From positions 372,001-436,000 of the forward strand of contig JAEWZN010000003.1 of the NCBI GenBank assembly GCA_023395255.1: 64,000 nucleotides of DNA, written 5' to 3'. The first letter of the stretch is position 1, and each line of letters starts with the position of its first letter. Origin of the DNA: Deferribacteres bacterium (lineage in GTDB: Bacteria; Chrysiogenota; Deferribacteres; Deferribacterales; Geovibrionaceae). Shown here piece by piece: positions 34,667 to 43,714 of the stretch. A program made the translations under genes and the position numbers. The notes below the pieces were generated by a model that worked only from the letters and a program-made list of their open reading frames with translations, did not search any database and was not told the DNA's origin.

Positions 34667-35333
34667 CCACAAAATGGATTTTAAGCATAAGGCAGGCGTT
34701 CAGCTTTTCCTTAAAGCCGCTCCCTTCGCCGCTGTTTTTTGAAACCACGCATCCTGCGCCGAGCTCACGGCAGAGCGCGGCGTTAAATTCTGTGGTGAAG
34801 GGACCCTGCATGGCGATAATTTTTGAACGTTCAAATCCCGACTGCACACATTTTTCAATGGACTTTTCATAGGGCAGAATCCGCACCCAGCCGATATGGA
34901 CAAACTCTTTGAACATGTGGATGTTGTTGCTGCCTGTGGTGAAAAGAATCCGCCTGAAATCAGCCTCCCGCAGGAAACAGGCTGCTTCCTCATAGCTTGA
35001 GAAGACGTGAACAAGGTCTGTCTCTTTTATCTCCTCTGTCTTTCTCACAAGACTGGTATAGGGTATGCCGCATCTGCATGCGACGGCTTTTGCGTTTGCG
35101 GTTATCTCTGCCGCGTGAGGGTGTGTGGTGTCTATTATTTCAGTTACATGGCGGTTTCTGATGAAGTTTTCCATGGTTTCTTCACTGAAACGGGTCTTCA
35201 TTACATTATCCGGGTATCTGAGGCGGAATTCCCTCTCGCCGTAATCAGTGGCGAGGGTGATGATGAAATCCTTCCCTTTGAGCCCCTCAACAGCTTTGTG
35301 CGTGGCGGATGTTCCGCCCAGAACCAGTATCAC
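34632..35333 (-). CDS. cbiJ: Cobalt-precorrin-6A reductase
   Basis: 233 residues of the CobK/CbiJ family: ILVLGGTSATHKAVEGL near the start, IIDTTHPHAAEITANAKAVACRCGIPY and FTTGSNNIHMF later. Reduces the C18-C19 double bond with a nicotinamide nucleotide. Last gene of the minus-strand operon cbiD-cbiE-cbiF-cbiG-cbiH-cbiJ. Confidence 0.92.
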   Translation of the reverse strand: MILVLGGTSATHKAVEGLKGKDFIITLATDYGEREFRLRYPDNVMKTRFSEETMENFIRNRHVTEIIDTTHPHAAEITANAKAVACRCGIPYTSLVRKTEEIKETDLVHVFSSYEEAACFLREADFRRILFTTGSNNIHMFKEFVHIGWVRILPYEKSIEKCVQSGFERSKIIAMQGPFTTEFNAALCRELGAGCVVSKNSGEGSGFKEKLNACLMLKIHFVVINPPEEEADR

Positions 35334-35335
35334 GC

Positions 35336-36073
35336 CTATTCTCCGTATTTATCGGTATACCCGCGCGGGGTAACGAGTCTGCCGTTTTTTATCACTGTTT
35401 TTTTACAGCCGATTATCAGAACAGTGCTCATATCAAGCTCTTCCGTGTTAAGTTCTGACAGCCTGCCCACCCAGAGCGTTTCCCCCTCTCTGTGGGAGTT
35501 GCGCACATACCCACAGGGCAGATCCCCCCTTGAGGCGAAAACTTTCAGCGCATGCTCTATCTGTTCCGTCCGTTTTCTGCTTCTGGGGTTATAGACTGCG
35601 CACACAAAATCCCCTGCGTTCACAGCGTCTATCCTTTTTCTGATAACCTCCCAAGGTGTCAGCAGGTCGGACATGGAGATCACTGCCAGATCATCCGCAA
35701 CAGGTGCGCCCAGACGTGCAGAAGCGGCGAGGGCGGCGGTTATGCCCGGTATTACCTCTATAATATCAGTATTTGCCGCTTTTTCATAAACAAGAGATGC
35801 CAGGGAATAAAGCGAGGCATCCCCCCCGCAGACAAGGGCAACCTTTTTCCCTGCCTGTGCGGCTTCCAGAGCCTTTTCCACCCGCTCTGTTTCTCCGGTC
35901 ATGCCGTTGGTGAACACTTCCGCTTCGGGGGAAATGTATTCCGCCACCGCCTCAACATACGGCATATACCCGCAGACGAAATCGGCACTTCTCACTGCGT
36001 TCAGAGCGGCCGGAGCTGTGTAGTCCGTTTTGCCGGGGCCGGTTCCCGCTACGAAGAGCCTGCCCTCAGCCAT
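35336..36073 (-). CDS. cbiH: Cobalt-factor III/precorrin-3B C17-methyltransferase
   Basis: 245-residue SAM methylase: LFVAGTGPGKTDYTAPAALNAVRSADFVCGYMPYVEAV and VCGGDASLYSLASLVYE, then VYNPRSRKRTEQIEHAL, the CobJ/CbiH hallmark. Carries out C17 methylation with ring contraction. Overlaps cbiG by eight bases. Confidence 0.94.
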   Translation of the reverse strand: MAEGRLFVAGTGPGKTDYTAPAALNAVRSADFVCGYMPYVEAVAEYISPEAEVFTNGMTGETERVEKALEAAQAGKKVALVCGGDASLYSLASLVYEKAANTDIIEVIPGITAALAASARLGAPVADDLAVISMSDLLTPWEVIRKRIDAVNAGDFVCAVYNPRSRKRTEQIEHALKVFASRGDLPCGYVRNSHREGETLWVGRLSELNTEELDMSTVLIIGCKKTVIKNGRLVTPRGYTDKYGE

Positions 36074-36854
36074 TGAGGTTTTCCTTGACTATTGCCACAG
36101 TCACAGTGCCCATGACGGTGCGGGGAAGAACAAGAACAGGGTTGACCGCTGCCAGTATGGCGGACGGTTCTGCCACGCCGGGAATACCGAAATGTTTCAT
36201 GGGAGCTTCATGTTCTGTAAAACAGTACAGGCTGTTTTTATATGCCTTTTCAGGAAGGAAGCGGACATAGATATTAAGCTCCTTTACTGCCTCAAGGAGT
36301 CCCTGTTCATCCTTCTTCACCCATGCGGATGCGGCAAGGCGCAGGTCTTTTGTGCCGATTCCCGCCAGTGCGCATGCTCCGTGAACAGCGTGTATTATCT
36401 CAGCCTTTGACGTGCCTTTGCGGCAGCCTATGCCTATTATGTGTGTTCTGTTCGCCTCTGTGGCGGTGGTGATTACGGGCACTGCTCCTGTTATGGATGC
36501 CACAAAGTGGGCGAGGCTGTTTGCGCCCCCCTCATGCCCTGCTATGGAGCTTATGGCGAACCTGCCCACTTCATCACAGGTGACCACAGCGGGGTCAGTA
36601 TGCTTTGACTTAAGATGCGGCGCGGTCATGCGGGTAACTATCCCGTGCGCCATGACCGCCGTTATGCCTCTGTATGAACCGTCCATAAGGCGGGTGAAGC
36701 ATTCTTTGAGCGCTTTGTAAGGCACTGCGCCGTATTTTCCGGCTATCTCCTCCGGCAGGAAGAGGTCAAAGCCTGCCTCTTTTGCTATTAACGCGGCGAG
36801 TTCCGCCCCTTTTTCCGTTACTGCTATAACCGCTGTCTTACGGGCGTGTTCCAT
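36066..36854 (-). CDS. cbiG: Cobalt-precorrin-5A hydrolase
   Basis: 262 residues. N-terminal domain with MAHGIVTRMTAPHLKSKHTDPAVVTCDEVGRFAISSIAGHEGGAN, C-terminal domain with IIGIGCRKGTSKAEI and IPGVAEPSAIL; opens the delta-lactone with loss of acetaldehyde, a step of the anaerobic route. ATG 36854 follows AAGGAT; the frame extends upstream without a better start. Overlaps cbiF by 17 bases. Confidence 0.93.
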   Translation of the reverse strand: MEHARKTAVIAVTEKGAELAALIAKEAGFDLFLPEEIAGKYGAVPYKALKECFTRLMDGSYRGITAVMAHGIVTRMTAPHLKSKHTDPAVVTCDEVGRFAISSIAGHEGGANSLAHFVASITGAVPVITTATEANRTHIIGIGCRKGTSKAEIIHAVHGACALAGIGTKDLRLAASAWVKKDEQGLLEAVKELNIYVRFLPEKAYKNSLYCFTEHEAPMKHFGIPGVAEPSAILAAVNPVLVLPRTVMGTVTVAIVKENLNG

Positions 36855-37590
36855 GAGAAAAATCCTTATCGTACAGTTTGGAGTAAGATCCTTTGCCGCC
36901 GAGGGCATGGCCTATTATCACCAGCGCATGCTTGGTTATGCCGCTCTCTTTTATTTTTTCACCAAGGTCGGTGAGTGTGCCGCGGAGAATCTGTTCATCA
37001 GCCCAGCTTGCACGGTAGACTGCCGCCGCGGGAGTGTCGGGGCTCCAGCCTTTTTTTATGAAGGTGTCCGCAATGTCCGCGAACCTGTCCACGGAGAGAT
37101 AAAAGCAGAAGGTTCCGCCGTGTGAGGCGAGGCGTTCCATGCTCTCATCCTCAGGCACAGGGGTTCTGCCCTCTATGCGGCTTATCACCACTGTCTGGGA
37201 AATTTCAGGCAGTGTCAGCTCATTTCCGAGGGCGGCGGCAGAGGCGAAAAGCGCTGTCACGCCGGGGATTATCTCATACCCGATTCCCAGAGCGTCCAGC
37301 TCCTCCATCTGCTCATTCAGAGCGCTGTAGATCGACGGGTCGCCCGTATGAAGGCGCGCGACGCTGTGCCCGTTTTCTATGGCTTTCTTTGTCACTTCTA
37401 TAATCTCATCCAGATTCATGGATGCGGAGTTGTATATGTCAGCGGTTTTTGTGCAGTGGGTAAGAATATCCTCTGAGACCAGACTGCCCGCGTAAATAAC
37501 CGTTTCGCATTTTTTGATTGTGTTTATCCCTTTGAGGGTAATCAGTTCCGGGTCGCCGGGACCTGCGCCTATGAAGTAGACTTTTGCCAT
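36838..37590 (-). CDS. cbiF: Cobalt-precorrin-4 C11-methyltransferase
   Basis: 250-residue SAM methylase: VYFIGAGPGDPELITLKGINTIKKCETVIYAGSLV, ARLHTGDPSIYSALNEQM and the GVTALFASAAALGNELTLPE loop. Starts one base after the cbiE stop on the minus strand. Same fold as the neighbouring CbiE, CbiH and CbiL. Confidence 0.94.
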   Translation of the reverse strand: MAKVYFIGAGPGDPELITLKGINTIKKCETVIYAGSLVSEDILTHCTKTADIYNSASMNLDEIIEVTKKAIENGHSVARLHTGDPSIYSALNEQMEELDALGIGYEIIPGVTALFASAAALGNELTLPEISQTVVISRIEGRTPVPEDESMERLASHGGTFCFYLSVDRFADIADTFIKKGWSPDTPAAAVYRASWADEQILRGTLTDLGEKIKESGITKHALVIIGHALGGKGSYSKLYDKDFSHGTRP

Positions 37591-38199
37591 TTATTCACCT
37601 GTTTTTCTTATTCCTATCACGCAGGAGAGAGCATCCTCCGGGATCGGCTCATCCGGCGTTATTTTGTGTATTATCTCATTATCAAGACTGAGGTTTGCGG
37701 CCACCCAAAGTTCAAAGCCTTTTATCAGGCGGCTGTTTTCCTCCAGAATTTTTTTGGGATTATTCACTTTGTCGCAGAGGATGAGAAACTTATCCGCGTT
37801 CACTGCTTTTTCACTGTCAAATCCGCCGCGTCCGTGGGCTGAGAGAAAAACAGCGTCCTCCCACGGTTCGGCTATGGCTGCGAATGCCGCCTGAACAACA
37901 CTTACACCTTCTATTACCCTGACATTTTCCCTGCCGAACTCCTTCACAACGGATTTTGCGAGGCTGAAAAATCCCGCATCCCCCGTGACAAGCACACCTA
38001 TGCGCAGGCCTCTGTTGGTTCTTATAAATTCCAGAGTGCCGCTTATCAGCGGTTCCGGTTCGTGGTAGGGTACACTGACCCAGCTTCTGAATCTTTCCGC
38101 GCCCACCGCGAGGTCTATTTCGCTGAGCGCTTTTTTCGCCTTCCCCGTGAGCATGTCAGGGTGTCCGGTTCCGGTGGAGATTATGTATATATCAGGCAC
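37591..38199 (-). CDS. cbiE: Cobalt-precorrin-7 C5-methyltransferase (CbiE only)
   Basis: 202 residues: IYIISTGTGHPDMLTGKAKKALSEIDLAVGAERF, VTGDAGFFSLAKSV and VIEGVSVVQAAFAAI. This is the length of stand-alone CbiE; the CbiT (C15-methylating, decarboxylating) domain found fused in CobL is missing, and no cbiT is visible elsewhere in the window. Overlaps cbiD by eight bases. Confidence 0.9.
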   Translation of the reverse strand: MPDIYIISTGTGHPDMLTGKAKKALSEIDLAVGAERFRSWVSVPYHEPEPLISGTLEFIRTNRGLRIGVLVTGDAGFFSLAKSVVKEFGRENVRVIEGVSVVQAAFAAIAEPWEDAVFLSAHGRGGFDSEKAVNADKFLILCDKVNNPKKILEENSRLIKGFELWVAANLSLDNEIIHKITPDEPIPEDALSCVIGIRKTGE

Positions 38200-39172
38200 T
38201 GCAGGTTCCTATGAGATCACCTTTCATATTAAACAGAAGAACATCCGTCCTCTTAAAGCCGTAATCCATCCTCACGCGTCCGCTTATCAGTTCCGCTATT
38301 CTGCCGAAACCTTCCGGATGAGTGAGGCAGATTTCCTCTACCGTGTTGAAGTCTCCGCTGAGACTAAGAGCCCGGCTCACAAACCCCTGCGCCTGCGGTG
38401 AAGCGGCTGAGTGGGTGTTGTAATGCCCCATGGCGAGTTTGGCGAGTTTGCCCGGATGCCCGGCGAGTGTGACCTCGCTTACGCCCTTTGAGCGCAGATA
38501 GCTGAACGCCTCACCGAAGTAGTTGCTTACCATCACCGCCTCGTCATCAGGATAAACGGCCTGAAGGTGTTTTTCGCCTATTTTGCCCGCAACAAGTGTT
38601 ATGTGTCTGTTTTCAGCGAGCTTGACATCTATTTCGCACCTGAAGGAATCCACCAGTGCATCCACGCTCATGGGATGAACAATCCCCGTTGTGCCGATTA
38701 TGGATATACCGCCTGTTATCCCTATGCGCTCATTGAATGTACGCTCAGCGAGCCTTTCCCCTTCGGGTACGGATATTGTTACCACTGCACCGTTTTCTGT
38801 CCCTATGACTTCGCGGACATTCTGCTCAATCATCATGCGCGGCACAGGATTTATTGCCGCTTCTCCCACAGGGATCTGCAGACCGGCCTTGGTTACTCTG
38901 CCTACGCCTCTGCCCCCTGTGATTTCGATTCTGCCGCTGCTGTTCAGCCGCACACTGGCGTGTATCTCCGCCCCGTGGGTAACGTCCGGGTCATCGCCCG
39001 AATCCTTTACTGTAAAAGCGCCCTCAGCCGAGCAGCTAACGGGTATTCTCATTCGGCTGCCGTCCGGCATGATCACATCTGCGCAGTCAGTCCATATTCC
39101 GCTTATGATGAAGTCTGCGTGTGCTCTTGCCGCTGCCGCTGCCGCTGTGCCTGTGGTAAATCCTTTTCGCAT
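38192..39172 (-). CDS. cbiD: Cobalt-precorrin-5B C1-methyltransferase
   Basis: 326 residues beginning LRKGFTTGTAAAAAARA-like (MRKGFTTGTAAAAAARAHA), then KDSGDDPDVTHGAEIHASV, RGVGRVTKAGLQIPVGEAAINPVPR and IGTTGIVHPMS. CbiD is specific to the anaerobic pathway. First gene of the minus-strand operon; its 5' side faces the riboswitch region. Confidence 0.95.
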   Translation of the reverse strand: MRKGFTTGTAAAAAARAHADFIISGIWTDCADVIMPDGSRMRIPVSCSAEGAFTVKDSGDDPDVTHGAEIHASVRLNSSGRIEITGGRGVGRVTKAGLQIPVGEAAINPVPRMMIEQNVREVIGTENGAVVTISVPEGERLAERTFNERIGITGGISIIGTTGIVHPMSVDALVDSFRCEIDVKLAENRHITLVAGKIGEKHLQAVYPDDEAVMVSNYFGEAFSYLRSKGVSEVTLAGHPGKLAKLAMGHYNTHSAASPQAQGFVSRALSLSGDFNTVEEICLTHPEGFGRIAELISGRVRMDYGFKRTDVLLFNMKGDLIGTCSA

Positions 39173-39259
39173 TTTGAAATGGTGTTCCGAAATAAAATAT
39201 GTGTCAAGGAGAATTATATTGACTTATCCGCCGCGTTTGGCCGAAAATGCGTCAGATAT

Positions 39260-39425
39260 ACGAGGTGGAGACAGAAACAGGGAATTTGGTTAGAATCCAA
39301 AACAGTCCCGCTACTGTAACCGGAACGAACCCGCGTAAGCCACTGTCTGTTAGAAGGATGGGAAGGTGCGGAATTAGGCGGCTTTTTTTAAATGCCGTGC
39401 CGGAAGTCAGGATACCTGTTCTGTT
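39260..39425 (+). promoter_or_regulatory. Cobalamin riboswitch
   Basis: Contains the canonical boxes in order: CAGGGAATTTGG, then ACAGTCCCGCTACTGT (39302-39317), AAGCCACTG (39337-39345), GAAGGATGGGAAGG and GGAAGTCAGGATACCTG (39402-39418). It lies on the plus strand ahead of the exported CbiK and its transporter operon, so that operon should be shut down by adenosylcobalamin. Confidence 0.93.
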
Positions 39426-39468
39426 TGAACTTTACGAGGATGAAGGCACCAAAATATGCCCCCCCGCA

Positions 39469-39507
39469 GGATTTCCTGTCGCACCCGTATAAAATCCCAA
39501 TTTTTTT
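39469..39507 (+). terminator. Possible riboswitch-controlled attenuator
   Basis: GGATTT (39469-39474) can pair with AAATCC (39492-39497), followed by CAATTTTTTT ending right at the AAAGGAGG ribosome-binding site. The 6-bp stem is weak, so termination versus translational control is undecided. Confidence 0.4.
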
Positions 39508-39520
39508 AAAGGAGGAGTAT

Positions 39521-40483
39521 GTGAAGCACATATTCGCAGTGTTCCTTGCCTTTCTCGCTTTTACGGGCGCAGTTCAGGCATCAGGAGGAGAAAAGGTAAT
39601 GGAAGAGAAAACAGCAATCGTAATCGCATCATTCGGCACAACCTATGAAACAACTCTGGAGCCGATACTTGCCCTTGTGAGGGAAACTCAGCTTAAATAT
39701 CCGGGAACGCCTGTTCGTCTGGCTTTTACCTCAAATGTAATCCGCAGGATATGGAATGAAAGAGTCGCTGACACGGCTTACCGTAAGGCACACCCTCAGA
39801 TTCCCGAAATGCTTTACGGCATTAAAAATGTTCTGGGCGTTATGGCGGATCTCCAGAACCTCGGCTACAGAAACATAGTTGTTCAGCCCACTCTGATAAC
39901 GGATGGCGAGGAGTTCGCGGATATGACAGCTTATGTTGATGCCCTTGCCTCCATAAAAACACTTAAACCCAGACTCCAGCCCTTTGTTGCTGTGGGCATA
40001 GGCAAACCCCTCACCGGGGCTTACTCGCACGCAGAGCATCTGGAAGTGCTTGCTAAGGTTCTGGAATCTGACATTAAACAGGCAAAAGAGGCAAAGGCTG
40101 CCCTTGTTTATATGGGGCACGGGAACGAGCACATGTCTCAGGGGGCTTACTACGAGCTTGAGCTGATACTTAACCGCATGTACGGCGTTCCTGTTGCCAT
40201 TGGTCTGGTGGAGGGGCTGCCGGATTATGAATCTGTTCTTGAAAAACTCACTGCCAAAAAGGTTAAAAACGTAATCCTCAGACCGCTTATGTATGTGGCG
40301 GGCGACCATGCCCAAAACGACATGGCGGGTGATGAGGAAGATTCATGGAAAGTAATGCTCACGAAATCAGGGTTTAATGTCACCCCTGTGCTGGAAGGCC
40401 TCGGCCATAAGGCAGCCGTGAGGCAGATTTTTATAAACCATCTTGAAGCCGCAGCAAAAGAAGCGGGGATAGAGCTTAAATAG
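39521..40483 (+). CDS. cbiK: Sirohydrochlorin cobaltochelatase CbiK, with signal peptide
   Basis: 320 residues from a GTG preceded by AAAGGAGG at a good distance. Residues 1-20 are a Sec signal peptide (FAVFLAFLAFTGAVQA). The chelatase body carries IVIASFGTTYETT at the start, VYMGHGNEHMSQGAYYELE with a ligand histidine and RPLMYVAGDHAQNDMAGD with the second. Periplasmic CbiK is known from Desulfovibrio. A second ATG at 39599 has GGAGGAG 8 bases upstream and would yield a 294-residue cytoplasmic form. It is the only cobaltochelatase in view and opens the riboswitch operon. Confidence 0.92.
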   Translation: MKHIFAVFLAFLAFTGAVQASGGEKVMEEKTAIVIASFGTTYETTLEPILALVRETQLKYPGTPVRLAFTSNVIRRIWNERVADTAYRKAHPQIPEMLYGIKNVLGVMADLQNLGYRNIVVQPTLITDGEEFADMTAYVDALASIKTLKPRLQPFVAVGIGKPLTGAYSHAEHLEVLAKVLESDIKQAKEAKAALVYMGHGNEHMSQGAYYELELILNRMYGVPVAIGLVEGLPDYESVLEKLTAKKVKNVILRPLMYVAGDHAQNDMAGDEEDSWKVMLTKSGFNVTPVLEGLGHKAAVRQIFINHLEAAAKEAGIELK

Positions 40484-40484
40484 T

Positions 40485-41327
40485 ATGAATAAAATATCAG
40501 TAAGATCCCTTACCAAGGTTTTCGGCAGGCAGACTGCCGTTGACAAAATAAGCTTTGATGTGGAGGAGGGGAGTATACTTGCTCTCCTCGGTCCCAACGG
40601 GGCAGGTAAAACAACTACCATAAACATGCTGACCGGACTCACGATTCCCTCTTTCGGCGAAATACGCTACGGCGGAGAGATATTCGACCCGCAGAGCAGG
40701 CGGATTAAACAGACAATCGGCGTTGTTCCCCAGCATAACAGTGTGGACAGGGATCTTACTGTGTATCAGAACCTCAAGACCCATGCGATTCTGTTCGGCG
40801 CTGACAATATCAGAAGCAGGATAGAAAAAGCGCTGGAGTTTTCGGGTCTTTCCGCCCATGCGGATAAAACAGCCGGAAACCTCTCCGGCGGGATGAAACG
40901 CAGGCTGATAATTGCCCGCGCCCTTCTGCATGAGCCTTCCGTACTTTTTCTGGATGAGCCTACTGTGGGGCTTGATGCCTCTGTCCGCAGAACCATGTGG
41001 GACTTCATACGCAGCATAAATCAGGAAAAGCGATGTACAATCCTCCTTACAACTCACTACATCGAGGAAGCGGAACTGCTCTCTGACCGTGTGATGATTA
41101 TGGATAAGGCTAAGATTGTCACAGAAGGCACAGCAGCAGAGCTTAAGGCAAAGGTCGGCAAATGGGCGCTTGACATCTACAGAAACGGAAAAACGGAGAC
41201 AGAGTTCTTTGAAACCCGTGAAGCCGGGCTTGAGCGGCTAGCATCACTGACGGAAACTGCCAGCATAAGGGAAACCAACCTTGAGGATGTCTATCTCACC
41301 ATCACGGGAAGGAGGATAGACGCATGA
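40485..41327 (+). CDS. ABC-2 type exporter ATP-binding protein
   Basis: 280 residues of the NodI/CcmA-like ATPase class: Walker A GPNGAGKTT (about 34-42), signature LSGGMKRRLIIARALLHEPSVLFLDEPTVGLD, then a C-terminal domain. Begins two bases after cbiK and overlaps its permease partner. Substrate unknown; position between a periplasmic chelatase and a corrinoid-type importer suggests a tetrapyrrole. Confidence 0.88.
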   Translation: MNKISVRSLTKVFGRQTAVDKISFDVEEGSILALLGPNGAGKTTTINMLTGLTIPSFGEIRYGGEIFDPQSRRIKQTIGVVPQHNSVDRDLTVYQNLKTHAILFGADNIRSRIEKALEFSGLSAHADKTAGNLSGGMKRRLIIARALLHEPSVLFLDEPTVGLDASVRRTMWDFIRSINQEKRCTILLTTHYIEEAELLSDRVMIMDKAKIVTEGTAAELKAKVGKWALDIYRNGKTETEFFETREAGLERLASLTETASIRETNLEDVYLTITGRRIDA

Positions 41328-42061
41328 ACGGCATAAAAGGGGTTTTATACCGCGAAACCAGAGTTCTGCGCAGCAGGTTCTGGAAGGTGCTTGTCTCATC
41401 CGCCGTATCGCCTTTTCTGTTCCTTCTTGCCTTCGGGTACGGAATAGGGCGGTTCGCCTCTGTTGACGGTGTTGATTATCTTACGTTTCTTATACCCGGA
41501 CTGATTGCCATGAGCAGCCTGAACCAGAGCTACGGTATTTCAGGCGAAATAAATATTTCCAGATTTTACTTCAAGGTTTTTGACGAATACCTCCTTGCTC
41601 CTGTGAGCAGATGGGAGATAGTTGCGGGCGAAATGCTCTACGGTGTCATCAAAGGGCTTATCCCTGTCGGTATTATTCTGCTTTACGGAGTTATTGCCGG
41701 AGCTGGGCTTAAGATCAGCCCTATGTTTGTGCCTGTGATGTTTGTTCATCTTGTTGTGTTCTCTCTGCTGGGGATAATTGTAGCCCTTGTGGTTAAAAAC
41801 CACGGAGATCAGATGTCGGTGAACACTTTTGTGATAACACCTATGATATTCCTCTCAGGCACTTTTTACCCGGTGGATAAAATGCCTCTCATCGCAAAGC
41901 TGATAGCGCATATTTCCCCGCTGACTTATTCCACTCAGCTTATAAGGTGTTCCCTCATAGGCACTGAGTGCGATGTGCTTCTTAATATGGGAGTGATGCT
42001 CACTGTTGCCGCAGTGCTCTTTATTACAGCAGGGCGGATTCTGAAAGGGGTTGAGGGTTGA
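41324..42061 (+). CDS. ABC-2 type exporter permease
   Basis: 245 residues, six hydrophobic segments, with the ABC-2 signature region FVITPMIFLSGTFYPVDKMPLIAKLIAHISPLTYSTQLIRC. Pairs with the preceding ATPase (four-base overlap). Similar in architecture to the 55644-56405 permease, which has the corresponding MNFFSGTFYPVDNLPSLLNKLVYIFPLTHTNIIIR. Confidence 0.88.
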   Translation: MNGIKGVLYRETRVLRSRFWKVLVSSAVSPFLFLLAFGYGIGRFASVDGVDYLTFLIPGLIAMSSLNQSYGISGEINISRFYFKVFDEYLLAPVSRWEIVAGEMLYGVIKGLIPVGIILLYGVIAGAGLKISPMFVPVMFVHLVVFSLLGIIVALVVKNHGDQMSVNTFVITPMIFLSGTFYPVDKMPLIAKLIAHISPLTYSTQLIRCSLIGTECDVLLNMGVMLTVAAVLFITAGRILKGVEG

Positions 42062-43008
42062 GAGCCTTTTGGCTTTTCATCCTCTTTTGTGTATGCGCGG
42101 CGGCGGCTTTTGTCGGCTCCACGGATATAAGCCATTTCCGCACCGATGAGGTGCAGAGGGATATTCTTCTGAATATGCGCATGCCGCGGGTTGTTTTCGC
42201 CGGGCTTACCGGCGCTATGCTGGGCTTAAGCGGTTCAATATATCAGCTTGTTCTGCGCAACCCCCTGGCGGACAGCTTTACCACAGGCGCGGCATCATCC
42301 GCCGCTCTGGGAGCAGTTGTGGCCATTGCTGTCGGTCTTCCGGCCGATCTCGCGTCCCCTGTGGCTCTTGCCACGGGTCTCGGCGGGCTGATGCTGGTTT
42401 ACGGAGTGTCATACCGCAGAAGCGGCATAAGCCCCGTTACGATGATTCTGGCAGGTGTGGTGCTGAATATAGTTGCCTCATCGGTGATCGGCTTCGTCAA
42501 ATTCTTTTTTGAAGAGTCTTTAACGTCCATCGTCTTCTGGCTGATGGGCGGCTTTTATATGATTACATGGGCTAAGGCCGCTTTTGCGGCGGCTGTTTTC
42601 TGTCTGTGTGCGGGATATTTCCGTTTAAGGGCGCACCCTTTGAACATACTTGCCCTTGATGAAATGTCCGCAGAGACCTCAGGCGTTAATGTGCGCGCCG
42701 AAAGGATGAGGGCGTTTGTGTTTTCTACCGCTCTTGTGGCCGTTTCGGTGAGTTTTACAGGGCTTATAGGCTTTGTGGGGCTTATTGTTCCGCACATAGC
42801 CCGAAGCTTTTACGGCAGTGATGTGAGGCAGGGGATATTCTACTCCTCCGTTTTCGGTGCTCTGCTTATGGTAACTGCGGATGCTGTCGCCAGAACCGTT
42901 ATCCCGAACGGAGCCGAGCTTCCTGTGGGGATAGTGACCGCTGTTCTGGGCGGAGTGTTTTTTCTCTACATGCTCCGCAGCAGGCAGACGGAGATGTGGC
43001 ATGATTGA
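42058..43008 (+). CDS. FecCD/BtuC-type ABC importer permease
   Basis: 316 residues, about nine to ten helices, with the family motifs MRMPRVVFAGLTGAMLGLSGSIYQLVLRNPLADSFTTG, GLIGFVGLIVPHIAR and PNGAELPVGIVTAVLGGVFFLYML. TTG start overlapping the preceding stop (TTGA). Imports corrinoids, siderophores or heme in related systems; under a B12 riboswitch a corrinoid or Co-tetrapyrrole is most likely. Confidence 0.9.
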   Translation: MRAFWLFILFCVCAAAAFVGSTDISHFRTDEVQRDILLNMRMPRVVFAGLTGAMLGLSGSIYQLVLRNPLADSFTTGAASSAALGAVVAIAVGLPADLASPVALATGLGGLMLVYGVSYRRSGISPVTMILAGVVLNIVASSVIGFVKFFFEESLTSIVFWLMGGFYMITWAKAAFAAAVFCLCAGYFRLRAHPLNILALDEMSAETSGVNVRAERMRAFVFSTALVAVSVSFTGLIGFVGLIVPHIARSFYGSDVRQGIFYSSVFGALLMVTADAVARTVIPNGAELPVGIVTAVLGGVFFLYMLRSRQTEMWHD

Positions 43009-43714
43009 GATCAGAAGCCTTGAGTTCAGGCGGGGCGGTTTTACACTCAGTGTGCCGGATCTTGCTGTCCATAAAGGCGAAAAGATAGCCCTCATAGGTG
43101 AGAACGGTTCGGGCAAAAGCACGCTTCTGCATATCATTGCAGGGCTTATACCCGCTGAGGGAGTCAGCTTCAGCGGAAAAGAACTGGGCAGAACAGGCAG
43201 AAAGGAACGTGCGGAGATGATAGCCTTCATGCCTCAGCTTCCGTCTGTTGTGTTCCCTTTCACAGTGTTTGAAGTTGTGCGTCTGGGGGCTTATGCCGCA
43301 GGGTATATGAAGGATGCGGACGGACTCACGGAAGAGGTTCTGCGGCTGACTGCTCTCACCGAACTGCGGGACAGAGCCTTCACGGAGCTTTCCGGCGGGG
43401 AGAAAAGGAGGGTGATGACAGCCCGTGCCCTTAATCAGCGGACGGATGTTCTCCTGTTGGATGAGCCTGTATCCATGCTTGATGTAAGGCATTCTCTGGA
43501 GATTCTGAACCTGCTCACATGTTCCGGCAGAACACTTATCGCCTCCATGCACGAAGTGAATCTGTCGGTGAAGTATTTTGACAGGATATGGATGATGAAT
43601 AAAGGAAAACTGATATATGACGTACCCGCGGAAAAAGCGGATGCATCCATGCTTTCGGAGGTTTTTAATGTTCAGGCTGTTTCTCACGCTGATCATTTTA
43701 CTTTCAGCATTTAG
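43001..43714 (+). CDS. FecE/BtuD-type ABC importer ATP-binding protein
   Basis: 237 residues: Walker A GENGSGKST, signature LSGGEKRRVMTARAL, Walker B VLLLDEPVSMLDVRH. Overlaps the permease gene by eight bases; its 3' end overlaps the start of the binding protein gene. Confidence 0.9.
   Translation: MIEIRSLEFRRGGFTLSVPDLAVHKGEKIALIGENGSGKSTLLHIIAGLIPAEGVSFSGKELGRTGRKERAEMIAFMPQLPSVVFPFTVFEVVRLGAYAAGYMKDADGLTEEVLRLTALTELRDRAFTELSGGEKRRVMTARALNQRTDVLLLDEPVSMLDVRHSLEILNLLTCSGRTLIASMHEVNLSVKYFDRIWMMNKGKLIYDVPAEKADASMLSEVFNVQAVSHADHFTFSI

Noticed and set aside
38567..39319. Plus-strand open frame of 250 codons over cbiD, Cys/Tyr-rich
   Set aside because: Antisense to cbiD and running into the riboswitch; no start signal or domain.
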